Below, piece after piece: positions 43,897 through 52,043 of a stretch of 64,000 bases of DNA. This DNA comes from Bacteroidetes bacterium UBA2475 (GTDB lineage: Bacteria; Bacteroidota; Bacteroidia; B-17B0; Aurantibacillaceae). The notes under the pieces are model-generated. The model saw only the letters and a list, made by a program, of their open reading frames with translations. It was not told where the DNA came from and ran no database searches. Numbering within the stretch: the first letter of the stretch is position 1; every line of letters begins with the position of its first letter. Made by a program: the position numbers and the translations under genes. The DNA lies in assembly GCA_002342065.1 (NCBI GenBank), contig DDPF01000016.1, positions 256,545-320,544 of the forward strand. The letters are read 5' to 3'.

Positions 43897-44754
43897 TTAA
43901 TTTTTTGGAATAATGATCGTGTCATAAAAAGGTGCATAACCAACAAAGGCACCAAATACATCCTGGTTACCCTCAAACATACTTTTAATATTTGATGGTG
44001 CGCTAAAAGGATTACTGTTACTTGCCTTGTTTTGATAATAAGTGTTCCAGAAATCATATTCGCGTCGACCTATCTTACAAAATTTAACTACAACTGTATC
44101 ACCGCGTTTATAATAACCTCTTTCAGGATCTTCCCTGTACTCCTGTATCTCGTTTGGTTGAGGACCGCGGTCGTATGAAAAATCAAATGTTTTTCCATCA
44201 ATAAATTTATCTTCAAAAACAGAAACAAATGGAGCAGCATAAAACTGATCACGGCCCAAACGCTTGGCATACCAACGGTAACAATCTCCTGAGCCAGGAG
44301 GTTCAGAAAACGTTTGCCACATAAAACCTAAAGTATCTTCTTCGCCTTTAAAATATAAACTATCTAATTTTGCGGGATTTAAAATATTTGTATTTGTTTC
44401 AAATGTTTTGCCGTCAACGGTTACTTTTAATGTATAGTTCCTTCCTTGCTGGCCTTTTAATTTAAAACCTAAATAGGCGTAACCTGTATTCGGATCTAAT
44501 TCCGTAAGCGTATCTATTGTTGTTCCATCTGTAACTGTAACAAAAGCACCTTTAATAAATGTTTTTTCAGGCGCTGTATAATCAAATTCACCAAAATAAG
44601 GAACTGAGTAAGATAAAAATACGATAGCATATCCGTTTGTCTCTATACTCGCTTCAACTACCACTTTTTGCTTATAATCCGGCAATTTTAATTTTACTTC
44701 TTTTCTGCAAGAGAAAAGAATAAAGGCAAATGCTATGTAAATTAAGTGCTTCAT
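43897..44754 (-). CDS. DUF4249 lipoprotein
   Basis: Starting at ATG 44754 (MKHLIYIAFAFILFSCRKEV), a 285-residue lipoprotein with lipobox LFSC at about residue 16. The DUF4249 pattern follows: KQKVVVEASIETNGYAIVFL, FIKGAFVTVTDG, GQQGRNYTLKVTVDG, LDSLYFKGEED and the C-terminal FGAFVGYAPF. DUF4249 proteins pair with TonB-dependent receptors in Bacteroidota and are presumed to help ligand capture at the surface. Its start overlaps the receptor stop as TAATG. Confidence 0.9.
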   Translation of the reverse strand: MKHLIYIAFAFILFSCRKEVKLKLPDYKQKVVVEASIETNGYAIVFLSYSVPYFGEFDYTAPEKTFIKGAFVTVTDGTTIDTLTELDPNTGYAYLGFKLKGQQGRNYTLKVTVDGKTFETNTNILNPAKLDSLYFKGEEDTLGFMWQTFSEPPGSGDCYRWYAKRLGRDQFYAAPFVSVFEDKFIDGKTFDFSYDRGPQPNEIQEYREDPERGYYKRGDTVVVKFCKIGRREYDFWNTYYQNKASNSNPFSAPSNIKSMFEGNQDVFGAFVGYAPFYDTIIIPKN

Positions 44755-47195
44755 TAAAATTTGAAGTTCCATGTTAAACTTGGTAGTATTGGAAATAACG
44801 ATACTTGTTTTGCGCCAACCTTTAATGTTCCTTTTGTAAAATCACCTTCGCGGGTTAAATAAATAAAATATGGGTTATGACGGTTATATGCGTTAAACAC
44901 ACTTAAGGTAAAACTGTTGCTAAAATTCTTAGCCCATTTTTTTGTTACGGTTACATTTAAAGTATCTTTTCCTTCTTCTTTATATTTTGCTATTAGTGTT
45001 TGTTTTCTTTTTTCGAGTTTTTTTGTTCTGTCTGGAGAGAAAGTTACGTTTAAGTCCATACGGTGATATGGAATGAACTGGTAAGAATTTCTTAAACCAT
45101 AATCGTTGCTTAAACTTCCTTCGTAAAGAAAAAATCCGTTTGGTAAGGTTCCACGGTTGCCGGAGCCATACACCCAGACCATTCCAAAATTCCATTGTTT
45201 GTTGGCATCATAGGTTAAAACTACGGAAGCGTCGTGCCTCCTGTCGTATTTTGCTAAGAACTTTTCTCCATAATTTATTTCTTTAAACTGTCGCCATGTC
45301 CACGATAAAGTATAACCAACCCAACCCGTGAATTTGCCAACATTTTTTTTCAAGAAAAATTCTGCGCCATAAGCCCAGCCTTTTCCAAAAGTAAAAGCGT
45401 TATCCGGATTATCAAATACGTTATCTGCAGGTTGAGCTCCTTCTTTATATTCTATTTGGTTGCTCATTGTTTTGTAATACAATTCAACACTCGTTTCAAA
45501 AACATTGTCTTTAAAATTTTTAAAGAAACCAACGGCATATTGATTTGATTCCTGTGGCTTAATTATTTCGGTGCAGGGCATCCATACATCTGTTGGCAAA
45601 CTTACTGATGAAATGGAAGCCAAATGTATGTATTGAAAATTTCGGGCGTACGATGCTTTTAAAGAAGCAGTTTTAGTTAAGGAGTAACGTGCAGAGAACC
45701 TTGGTTCCAAACCGTTATAGTTGGCAACAATTTCATTTGTTTTGTACGAAACAGTATCGGTAATTTTTCCTGTAAAATCTTTTACGTAACGGTTAAATGG
45801 GCCAACCTGCGTGAAATTTCCAAAACGTAAACCGGCATTTATTTTAAAGTTCTGCGAAACTTCCCAATCATCGCTTATATAAATTGCCGCATCGTGTGAG
45901 TATAGTTTAATTGTTTTGCCAAGATCAAACTCTGTTGAGCCCTGTTTGGCACTTACACTTGTAGGAACAAACACATGGAAAATATAATTTACTCCCGTTT
46001 TAATTGTGTGGCGTGAATTAGGGAAAAAATTAAGATCGTATTTTAAATTGTAATCGCTGATACCTGATTTTATGATCACTTCGAAGTCATCCTGAGTAGC
46101 ACCAAAACTAAAATCATAATTTGTAAATACAGCTGACGTATTTGAAAATAATTTTGAATTAAATACGTGGTTCCATCTCAAACAGCCCGAGGCATTGCCC
46201 CATGGGATCTTTGTTTTAAAACCACCTTCTTCATCTGTAAAAATAAATTTATCTCTACCATAATAACCACTTAAAAATAAACGGTTCTTATCATTAAGTA
46301 TATAATTAAATTTTGCGTTAAGATCATAAAAGAAATACGAAGTACCTTTAAAATCAGATTTTTCTATCCAGGGTTTTGCCAATACATCAACATAAGTACG
46401 GCGTCCGCTAATAATAAAAGATCCTTTGTTCTTTACTATTGGACCTTGTATTGTTAATCGGGAAGCAATAACACCAACGCCGCCTTCAACCTGAAAATTC
46501 TGGTTGTTCCCATCCTTCATACTAATGTCAAGTACTGAAGATAAACGTCCGCCATATTGAGCTGGCATACCACCTTTAATGAGATTTACATTTTTTATGG
46601 CATCGCCATTAAATACAGAGAAGAAACCGAGTAGGTGAGATGCGTTGTAAATAGGCGCTTCATCCAACAAAATTAAATTCTGATCTGGTCCGCCGCCTCG
46701 CACATAAAAACCCGTGTTGCCATCGCCTGCGTTTTTTACGCCGGGCAAAAGTTGTATGGTCTTTAAAATATCTACTTCGCCCATAAAGGCGGGGATCTTT
46801 CTTATCTCTGCCATATCAAGCTGTACAGAGCTCATTTGTGTGTTCTTTACATTCTCGTTTCCCCTTTTTGTGCTAATTTCTACTTCATTCAAATTGGTTT
46901 CGGCAGGCGAAAAAGAAACATTCAGCGTTGTGTTTTTATCAAGTTCAACTTCCTGGATAATTGTTTTGTATCCTATATAAGAAATAACAACGGTGTATTT
47001 GCCTTTAGGCGCTGCAATTGAGAAAAAGCCATATTGATTGGTAAACGCAGCCTTGTTTACTTCTTTTAAGAGAATAGTTGCCCCAATAACGGTTTCACCA
47101 TTTGTACCATCTTTTATACTGCCACCAATTGAATAATTCTGACAATGAACATTGCCAAAAAACAATAGTATTACGAGTATGATGTGATTTCTCAA
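44754..47195 (-). CDS. TonB-dependent outer-membrane receptor with carboxypeptidase-like N-terminal domain
   Basis: An outer-membrane receptor of about 813 residues. I chose the TTG at 47193-47195 (RNHIILVILLFFGNVHCQ signal peptide) because a -7 box lies just upstream; the longer frame to 47222 would include that box. After the signal comes a CarboxypepD_reg-like domain (IGATILLKEVNKAAFTNQYG), then the plug (IPAFMGEVDILKTIQLLPGV, FYVRGGGPDQNLILLDEAPI, GGMPAQYGGRLSSVLDISM) and a 22-strand-type barrel ending LPSLTWNFKF. With the DUF4249 partner it should import or bind an unknown ligand. Confidence 0.93.
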   Translation of the reverse strand: MRNHIILVILLFFGNVHCQNYSIGGSIKDGTNGETVIGATILLKEVNKAAFTNQYGFFSIAAPKGKYTVVISYIGYKTIIQEVELDKNTTLNVSFSPAETNLNEVEISTKRGNENVKNTQMSSVQLDMAEIRKIPAFMGEVDILKTIQLLPGVKNAGDGNTGFYVRGGGPDQNLILLDEAPIYNASHLLGFFSVFNGDAIKNVNLIKGGMPAQYGGRLSSVLDISMKDGNNQNFQVEGGVGVIASRLTIQGPIVKNKGSFIISGRRTYVDVLAKPWIEKSDFKGTSYFFYDLNAKFNYILNDKNRLFLSGYYGRDKFIFTDEEGGFKTKIPWGNASGCLRWNHVFNSKLFSNTSAVFTNYDFSFGATQDDFEVIIKSGISDYNLKYDLNFFPNSRHTIKTGVNYIFHVFVPTSVSAKQGSTEFDLGKTIKLYSHDAAIYISDDWEVSQNFKINAGLRFGNFTQVGPFNRYVKDFTGKITDTVSYKTNEIVANYNGLEPRFSARYSLTKTASLKASYARNFQYIHLASISSVSLPTDVWMPCTEIIKPQESNQYAVGFFKNFKDNVFETSVELYYKTMSNQIEYKEGAQPADNVFDNPDNAFTFGKGWAYGAEFFLKKNVGKFTGWVGYTLSWTWRQFKEINYGEKFLAKYDRRHDASVVLTYDANKQWNFGMVWVYGSGNRGTLPNGFFLYEGSLSNDYGLRNSYQFIPYHRMDLNVTFSPDRTKKLEKRKQTLIAKYKEEGKDTLNVTVTKKWAKNFSNSFTLSVFNAYNRHNPYFIYLTREGDFTKGTLKVGAKQVSLFPILPSLTWNFKF

Positions 47196-47203
47196 AAGCC
47201 CAG

Positions 47204-47211
47204 CAAAAGTA
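47204..47211 (-). promoter_or_regulatory. Bacteroidota -7 box for the TonB receptor (minus strand)
   Basis: TACTTTTG on the minus strand (TAnnTTTG) ends eight bases before the TTG chosen as start at 47195. An inverted repeat at 47235-47263 lies where the -33 region would be. Confidence 0.55.
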
Positions 47212-47234
47212 GTAATTTGCAAGGTTTTAATAAA

Positions 47235-47263
47235 ATTAATTAACCTATAATATGTTAATTAAT
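47235..47263. promoter_or_regulatory. Inverted repeat, possible operator of the TonB receptor
   Basis: Perfect 10-bp arms ATTAATTAAC (47235-47244) and GTTAATTAAT (47254-47263), 9 bases apart, 23-52 bases upstream of the receptor's -7 box on the minus strand. The form suits binding of a dimeric regulator, but AT-rich sequence can produce such arms by chance. Confidence 0.4.
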
Positions 47264-47272
47264 CGTTTAGCT

Positions 47273-47318
47273 AACATTTGTGTAAGTTACATTTTTGTAA
47301 GTTACATAAATGTTACTT
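47273..47318. repeat. Upstream palindromic repeat of the ATPase unit
   Basis: The 23 bases at 47296-47318 are identical to 48484-48506 after the same gene. To the left lies AACATTTGTGTAA (47273-47285), an inverted copy of TTACATAAATGTT with one mismatch, and a further internal GTAAGTTACA copy at 47282-47291. The repeat fills the space between the -33 and -7 boxes of the ATPase promoter. Confidence 0.85.
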
Positions 47319-47325
47319 ATATTTG
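47294..47325 (+). promoter_or_regulatory. Promoter of the ATPase gene with palindrome between its boxes
   Basis: TTTG at 47294-47297, a 20-base spacer, and TATATTTG at 47318-47325; this is the Bacteroidota -33/-7 layout. The spacer is the repeat GTAAGTTACATAAATGTTAC, so any protein binding it would compete with RNA polymerase. ATG is 18 bases downstream at 47344. Confidence 0.65.
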
Positions 47326-47343
47326 TTGTATATTTTAGATCGG

Positions 47344-48477
47344 ATGGAATTAACTCCTTTTGTTTTTGGTAAAATTGTAAGTGGTCAGGATTTCACTAAC
47401 CGCCAGGCGGAAATGGAACGACTTTTACAAAATTTTAATTCCGGCACTAATACTGTACTTATATCCCCCCGCCGATGGGGTAAGTCATCGCTTGTAAAAA
47501 AAGCCACAGAACAAAGCAAACGTAAAAATCCAAAATTGGTTTTTTGTTTTATTGATCTGTTCAATATCAGAACAGAGCAGGAGTTTTATGAAACGTACAT
47601 CCGTGAACTGATCAAAGTTACTTCTACCAAATGGGAAGAACGTATAAGAGCAGGGAAGGCCCTGTTTAAAAAGATCGTCCCTCAGTTCTCTGTGGGTATC
47701 GATCCAGCTAACGATCTTTCAATAGCACTTGATTGGAAAGAGATCAAAAAAGGCCAGGACGAGATACTGGACCTTGCTGAAAATATTTGTAAGAACAAAA
47801 AGATCAAAATAGTCGTGTGTATTGATGAGTTTCAAAATATTGCTTTTTTTGATGAACCACTGGCTTTTCAAAAAAAATTAAGAGCGCACTGGCAACATCA
47901 TAAACACACTTCTTATTGTTTATATGGCAGTAAAAGACATTTACTAATGGATATTTTTTCAAGCACGGCTATGCCATTTTATAAGTTTGGTGATGTTGTT
48001 TTTTTAGAAAAGATAAAAGAGAATTATTGGGTAAATTTTATCATTAAACGTTTTAGTGATACAAAAAAAAGGATAGACAAGGCCCAAGCCGAAAGAATTG
48101 CAAGGCTGATGGAGAACCATCCTTATTTTGTACAACAATTAGCACAGCAAACCTGGTTATTCTCAAAAAGAACATGTACTGATAAAGATATTGACAGTGC
48201 ATTAGAGAATTTAATGCTGCAGAACAGTATCCTTTTCCAACGTGAGACCGATAATTTAACTAATAACCAATTAAATTATTTAAAGGCTTTGATAGATGGT
48301 GTAAAGCAATTAAGTTCTAAGGATACGATGCAGGCCTATAAATTAGGCACATCGGCCAACGTGTTACGTATAAAAGAAGGATTGGAAAATAAAGAAGTAA
48401 TTGATAGCGTTGGTCCTGCAACAGAATTTATTGATCCTTTATTTAAGATGTGGCTACAACAGATCTATTTCAAGTAA
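47344..48477 (+). CDS. AAA ATPase of the archaeal-ATPase-like (pfam01637-type) family
   Basis: A 377-residue P-loop protein starting at ATG 47344 (MELTPFVFGKIVSGQDFTNR). Walker A is SPRRWGKSS at residues 41-49, Walker B is VVCIDEF at 157-163, and sensor-type YCLYGSKRHLL follows. The opening GKIVSGQDFTNRQAE and SPRRWGKSS are typical of a family scattered in many copies through Bacteroidota and archaea with no known function. The C-terminal part is a winged-helix-like region (LKALIDGVKQLSSKDTMQAY, RIKEGLENKEVID). A palindromic repeat brackets the gene at promoter and stop codon, and its placement between unrelated housekeeping genes suggests an acquired single-gene unit. Confidence 0.88.
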   Translation: MELTPFVFGKIVSGQDFTNRQAEMERLLQNFNSGTNTVLISPRRWGKSSLVKKATEQSKRKNPKLVFCFIDLFNIRTEQEFYETYIRELIKVTSTKWEERIRAGKALFKKIVPQFSVGIDPANDLSIALDWKEIKKGQDEILDLAENICKNKKIKIVVCIDEFQNIAFFDEPLAFQKKLRAHWQHHKHTSYCLYGSKRHLLMDIFSSTAMPFYKFGDVVFLEKIKENYWVNFIIKRFSDTKKRIDKAQAERIARLMENHPYFVQQLAQQTWLFSKRTCTDKDIDSALENLMLQNSILFQRETDNLTNNQLNYLKALIDGVKQLSSKDTMQAYKLGTSANVLRIKEGLENKEVIDSVGPATEFIDPLFKMWLQQIYFK

Positions 48478-48506
48478 CATTTATGTAAGTTACATAAATG
48501 TTACTT
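48472..48506. repeat. Downstream perfect palindrome of the ATPase unit
   Basis: Two 17-base arms (48472-48488 and 48490-48506) are exact reverse complements around a single G. The left arm includes the last codon and the stop of the ATPase gene; the right arm is part of the 23-base sequence also found at 47296-47318. It ends one base before the stop codon of mpl on the other strand. As an AT-rich hairpin followed by T residues it could also terminate transcription. Confidence 0.9.
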
Positions 48507-48507
48507 T

Positions 48508-49872
48508 TTAAAGAATAAACTCTTTTGAAAGACTATTAAAATCAACTCCATCAAAATTTCCACTACTCATCATCAAAAGTACTTTATTATCCCATTTTTT
48601 TGACTTAAGGTGATCTATTACATCCGAACTTTTCGTGAATACTTTCAGGTCTTTGCGGTTAAAGGCTTTATGAACCTGTTCTTCTGTTATTTCTTTTAAT
48701 TTTTTATGTGCAATAGTGTGCGGATTAAAATAAACAATGGCTTCATCGGCAAGATCCATAGAACTATTGTATTCGTTTAAAAATTCTTCGTTTAAACTGC
48801 TAAACGTATGAAGTTCCATACATGCAACAATATAGCGGCTGGTGAATTGTTTTTTAACAGCATCGGTAGTTGCTTTTAATTTTGAAGGGGAGTGTGCAAA
48901 ATCTTTATAAAAATTAAAATCCTTCTCTTTATAAACCAACTCCAAGCGTTTGGCGGCGCCATTAAAGGATTGGATGGCTTCGTAAAATTGTTCATCGCTA
49001 AGCCCAATAGTATTACAAACCAATCTTGCGCCGTTTAAGTTCATTAAATTGTGGTTGCCAAATATTTGCAGTGGAATTTTTTTATCACCAACAATTAAAT
49101 AAGTTGTACCATTTATAATTTCATTTTTTGGAACAGAGTAGGGTTGTTTTTTGATAGTAGTGTTCTCAGCTTTTTCACAGGTAGTTGCAAGTACTTTGTC
49201 TTCGGCGCAATAGATCAAATGCCCCTTTGGTTCAATTAAATTTATGAATTTGGTGAACTGCTCAACATAATTTTCGAAAGTTGGAAAAACGTTGATGTGA
49301 TCCCAGGCAATACCACTTAAAATAGCAATGTTTGGTTTGTATAAATGAAATTTTGGTCTTCTGTCAATCGGCGAAGCCAAATATTCATCTCCTTCTATTA
49401 CTGCATATTTGGATGTGTTGGTCAAATTCACCATGGTATCAAAACCTGCTAACTGTGCGCCAACCAAAAAATCTGTTTCAATTTTATGAAAATGCATCAC
49501 ATGCAAGATCATCGCCGTAATAGTTGTTTTTCCGTGACTTCCACCAATAACTATCCTTGTTTTATTTTTAGTGGCTTCATAAATATATTCCGGATATGAA
49601 TAGATCTTTAAACCAAGTTCTTTAGCGCGAATCAATTCTGGATTATCAGCGCGCGCATGCATACCAAGTATTACAGCGTTTATATCTTTTGTTATTTTTT
49701 CGGGAAACCAACCTATTTCTGCTGGTAAGATGCCTGCTTTTGCCAAACGGCTTTTACTGGGTTCGTTAATTTCATCATCACTGCCACTAACAATAAATCC
49801 TTTTTCATGCAATGCCAGGGCCATATTATGCATGGCGCTTCCGCCAATAGCAATCAAGTGAACTTTTTCCAT
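48508..49872 (-). CDS. mpl: UDP-N-acetylmuramate:L-alanyl-gamma-D-glutamyl-meso-DAP ligase
   Basis: Mpl re-attaches the recycled tripeptide L-Ala-D-Glu-mDAP to UDP-MurNAc in peptidoglycan recycling. The 454-residue Mur ligase has an N-terminal nucleotide motif (VHLIAIGGSAMHNMALALH), the ATP loop GGSHGKTTITAM, VIEGDEYLASPIDRRPKFH and the AWDHINVFPTFENY block diagnostic of Mpl rather than MurC. It is divergent from kdsA. Its 3' end touches the palindrome of the ATPase unit. Confidence 0.93.
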   Translation of the reverse strand: MEKVHLIAIGGSAMHNMALALHEKGFIVSGSDDEINEPSKSRLAKAGILPAEIGWFPEKITKDINAVILGMHARADNPELIRAKELGLKIYSYPEYIYEATKNKTRIVIGGSHGKTTITAMILHVMHFHKIETDFLVGAQLAGFDTMVNLTNTSKYAVIEGDEYLASPIDRRPKFHLYKPNIAILSGIAWDHINVFPTFENYVEQFTKFINLIEPKGHLIYCAEDKVLATTCEKAENTTIKKQPYSVPKNEIINGTTYLIVGDKKIPLQIFGNHNLMNLNGARLVCNTIGLSDEQFYEAIQSFNGAAKRLELVYKEKDFNFYKDFAHSPSKLKATTDAVKKQFTSRYIVACMELHTFSSLNEEFLNEYNSSMDLADEAIVYFNPHTIAHKKLKEITEEQVHKAFNRKDLKVFTKSSDVIDHLKSKKWDNKVLLMMSSGNFDGVDFNSLSKEFIL

Positions 49873-49974
49873 GACATAAAGAAAAGGCTTTGTGTTTGGA
49901 ATTTTTGTGATAAAGTAAATTTATTATGCACATAAAATTGTTTATCTTGTGGTCTTATTAAAAAAGTAAATTTT

Positions 49975-50811
49975 ATGCAAAAAAAGATCGTTAAAGTTGG
50001 AAATATAGACTGTGGTTCTAAAGAATTATTTTTGATCTCAGGGCCATGTGTTATTGAAGATGAAAGCATAATGATGAAAACCGCCGAAAAATTAAAAGAG
50101 GTTGGAGAAAAATTAAAAATCAAAATTATTTATAAGTCAAGTTTTTTAAAAGATAACCGTAGCAGTTTAAGTTATTACGACGGACCAGGAATGGAAAAAG
50201 GCATGAAGATACTTTCTAAAGTGAAAGACCAGTTTGGTTTTCCTTTACTAACAGATATTCATGAAAGTTACCAGGCAGCTCTTGCAGCCGAAGTATGTGA
50301 TGTTTTACAAATACCTGCTTATTTGTGTATGCAAAGCTCTTTATTGGTTGCCGCTGCAAAAACGGGTAAAGTAGTTAATATTAAACATGGGCAATTTTTA
50401 GCGCCGGATAATATGAAGCATCCCGCACAAAAATGTAAAGATGCTGGAAACGATAATATAATTTTAACCGAACGTGGTTATGTTTTTGGTTATAACGATC
50501 TGATAGTTGATCCACGCAGTTTTTTTCACATGAACAATATAGGTTACCCGGTGGTGTTTGACGTAACACATTGTGTACGCAAGTATGGTATTCCAAGTGC
50601 AGATGCAAAAGGTGGCGCAAGAGAGTTTCTACCGGTGTTAAGCAGGGCGGGAGTAGCGAGTGGTATTGATGGCATGTTCATTGAAACTCATCCGGAACCT
50701 TCTACTGCTTTATGTGACGCAGCTTCGCAATTATGTGTTTATGATCTTGAAGAATTTTTAAAACCGATCATTGAGATCCATAACGTAGTAAGAAAATACG
50801 ATATGCCCTAA
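49975..50811 (+). CDS. kdsA: 3-deoxy-8-phosphooctulonate synthase, metal-dependent type
   Basis: KdsA condenses arabinose 5-phosphate and PEP into KDO 8-phosphate for lipopolysaccharide. The 278-residue TIM-barrel protein shows SGPCVIEDE near residue 22, where Cys25 is the metal ligand of the metal-dependent class (E. coli has Asn), with the other ligands in DVTHCVR, FIETHPEP and ALCDAASQ. The motif NIKHGQFLAPDNM has His where NIKKGQF is usual. Length is normal. A short palindromic spacer follows before a convergent glycosyltransferase. Confidence 0.95.
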   Translation: MQKKIVKVGNIDCGSKELFLISGPCVIEDESIMMKTAEKLKEVGEKLKIKIIYKSSFLKDNRSSLSYYDGPGMEKGMKILSKVKDQFGFPLLTDIHESYQAALAAEVCDVLQIPAYLCMQSSLLVAAAKTGKVVNIKHGQFLAPDNMKHPAQKCKDAGNDNIILTERGYVFGYNDLIVDPRSFFHMNNIGYPVVFDVTHCVRKYGIPSADAKGGAREFLPVLSRAGVASGIDGMFIETHPEPSTALCDAASQLCVYDLEEFLKPIIEIHNVVRKYDMP

Positions 50812-50830
50812 TTTTTTAAACCAGATAGAT

Positions 50831-50871
50831 CACATAGAAATTTGTTTAATAAAGCCTATGTATCCTATGTG
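50831..50871. repeat. Small inverted repeat between convergent genes
   Basis: CACATAG (50831-50837) and CTATGTG (50865-50871) are inverted in the 72-base spacer between kdsA and the convergent glycosyltransferase, with further CCTATGT repeats between. The sequence resembles CACATAG-type intergenic repeats seen in other Bacteroidota. Confidence 0.45.
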
Positions 50872-50883
50872 TTTAGAAACTTA

Positions 50884-51976
50884 TCAGGCCATTTCGAAAT
50901 AAAGTTTTTCCATTTCGCTTAAATTCTGGCTCCAGCTAAATTTCTCGGAGATGTGTTGGAAAGCATTCTTTGCAAGAATAGATCTTAATTCATTATTCAG
51001 TAAATATTTTTCCATGGCCATGCTTATATCTAAAGGAGAAGTAGAGTGTGTAATCAGACCAATGCTTTCATCAGGGATCAAGTCCTTAAAACCGTCTAGA
51101 TTACTTACTATTACAGGGATCTGGCAGGCCATAGCTTCTGCAACACTTACTCCAAAACTTTCGGATTCTGAAACATTTATTAAAACATCCATTGTATTTA
51201 AGTGCATTGGAATTTGTTCATGAGAAACTGAGCCAACCATTTCAATATTTTTTTGTAAGTCATAGTAATTTATCAACTCAAGCAGATTCTCTTTTTGAGA
51301 GCCATCACCAACTATTTTTAATTTTAGTGAAAGATGGGAATGTTTTTTTACCAAAGAATAAAATGCAATAATGGTTTTATCAATATTGTAAATAGGTTCC
51401 AATCCTTTTACAATTCCAAAAATAAAATCGTTATTAGAGTGGGGTAAATGGTTTGAATAAAATACATTTAAATTAACACCAAATGGAATAATATAAACTT
51501 GTTTTTTTGTGTAAGCAGCGATCTCTTTTTTTTAGAACAGTTGATGTTACACAAATTTTATTGGCACGAAACAAAACAAATTTTAAAATTAATTTATTTA
51601 AAAAATTCTTTTTTGGGAAGTCCATTACATCGCTGCCCCAGGCCGATACAATGTACGGTTTGAAAAAAGTTAATGCGCCTAACAGTCCGTAGCTTGACGC
51701 ATAATGTGAATGAATAACATCGGGTTTAAATTTATAGATCTGGTAAATTAATTTTGGCCAGAATAATAAATACATCAGTTTATTAAGCAAGTTCAGGCTT
51801 GCCTTTGTTTTTCTTTTATTTAAACAGGTAATATTTTCATGACAGGAAAACCAATTATTTTTAGAAGCGTTAAATGAAAAAATGCCGATCTTAAAATTGT
51901 CATTTGCAAGACCAAGAACCCATTTTTGAGTGTGTGTAGAATTAATGTCGGCTAAAATTAATATCCTTGGTGTCAT
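50884..51976 (-). pseudogene. GT4-type glycosyltransferase split by a frameshift in an A8 run
   Basis: Two fragments on the minus strand form one GT4 enzyme. The N-terminal part (51976 down) reads ILILADINSTHTQKWVLGLA, PDVIHSHYASSYGLLGAL, VSAWGSDVMDFPKK. At a run of eight A on the minus strand (51526-51533) the frame shifts; with seven A it continues EIAAYTKKQVYIIPFGVNLNVFYS, then GDGSQKENLLELI, SESESFGVSVAEAMACQIPV to the stop at 50884. The joined product of about 363 residues is of normal GT4 length. It may be a pseudogene, phase-variable gene, slippage product or sequencing error. Confidence 0.85.
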
Positions 51977-52043
51977 AACTGGTTTTCAGTATGACTCCTG
52001 TTCATATCAAAGGTTTAATCCACGAAAATAAATTAACGAAAAT

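Noticed and set aside
50884..51402. Separate short glycosyltransferase gene starting at TTG 51402
   Set aside because: Its frame continues upstream in homologous sequence to the A8 run, so it is the second half of one gene, not an independent gene.
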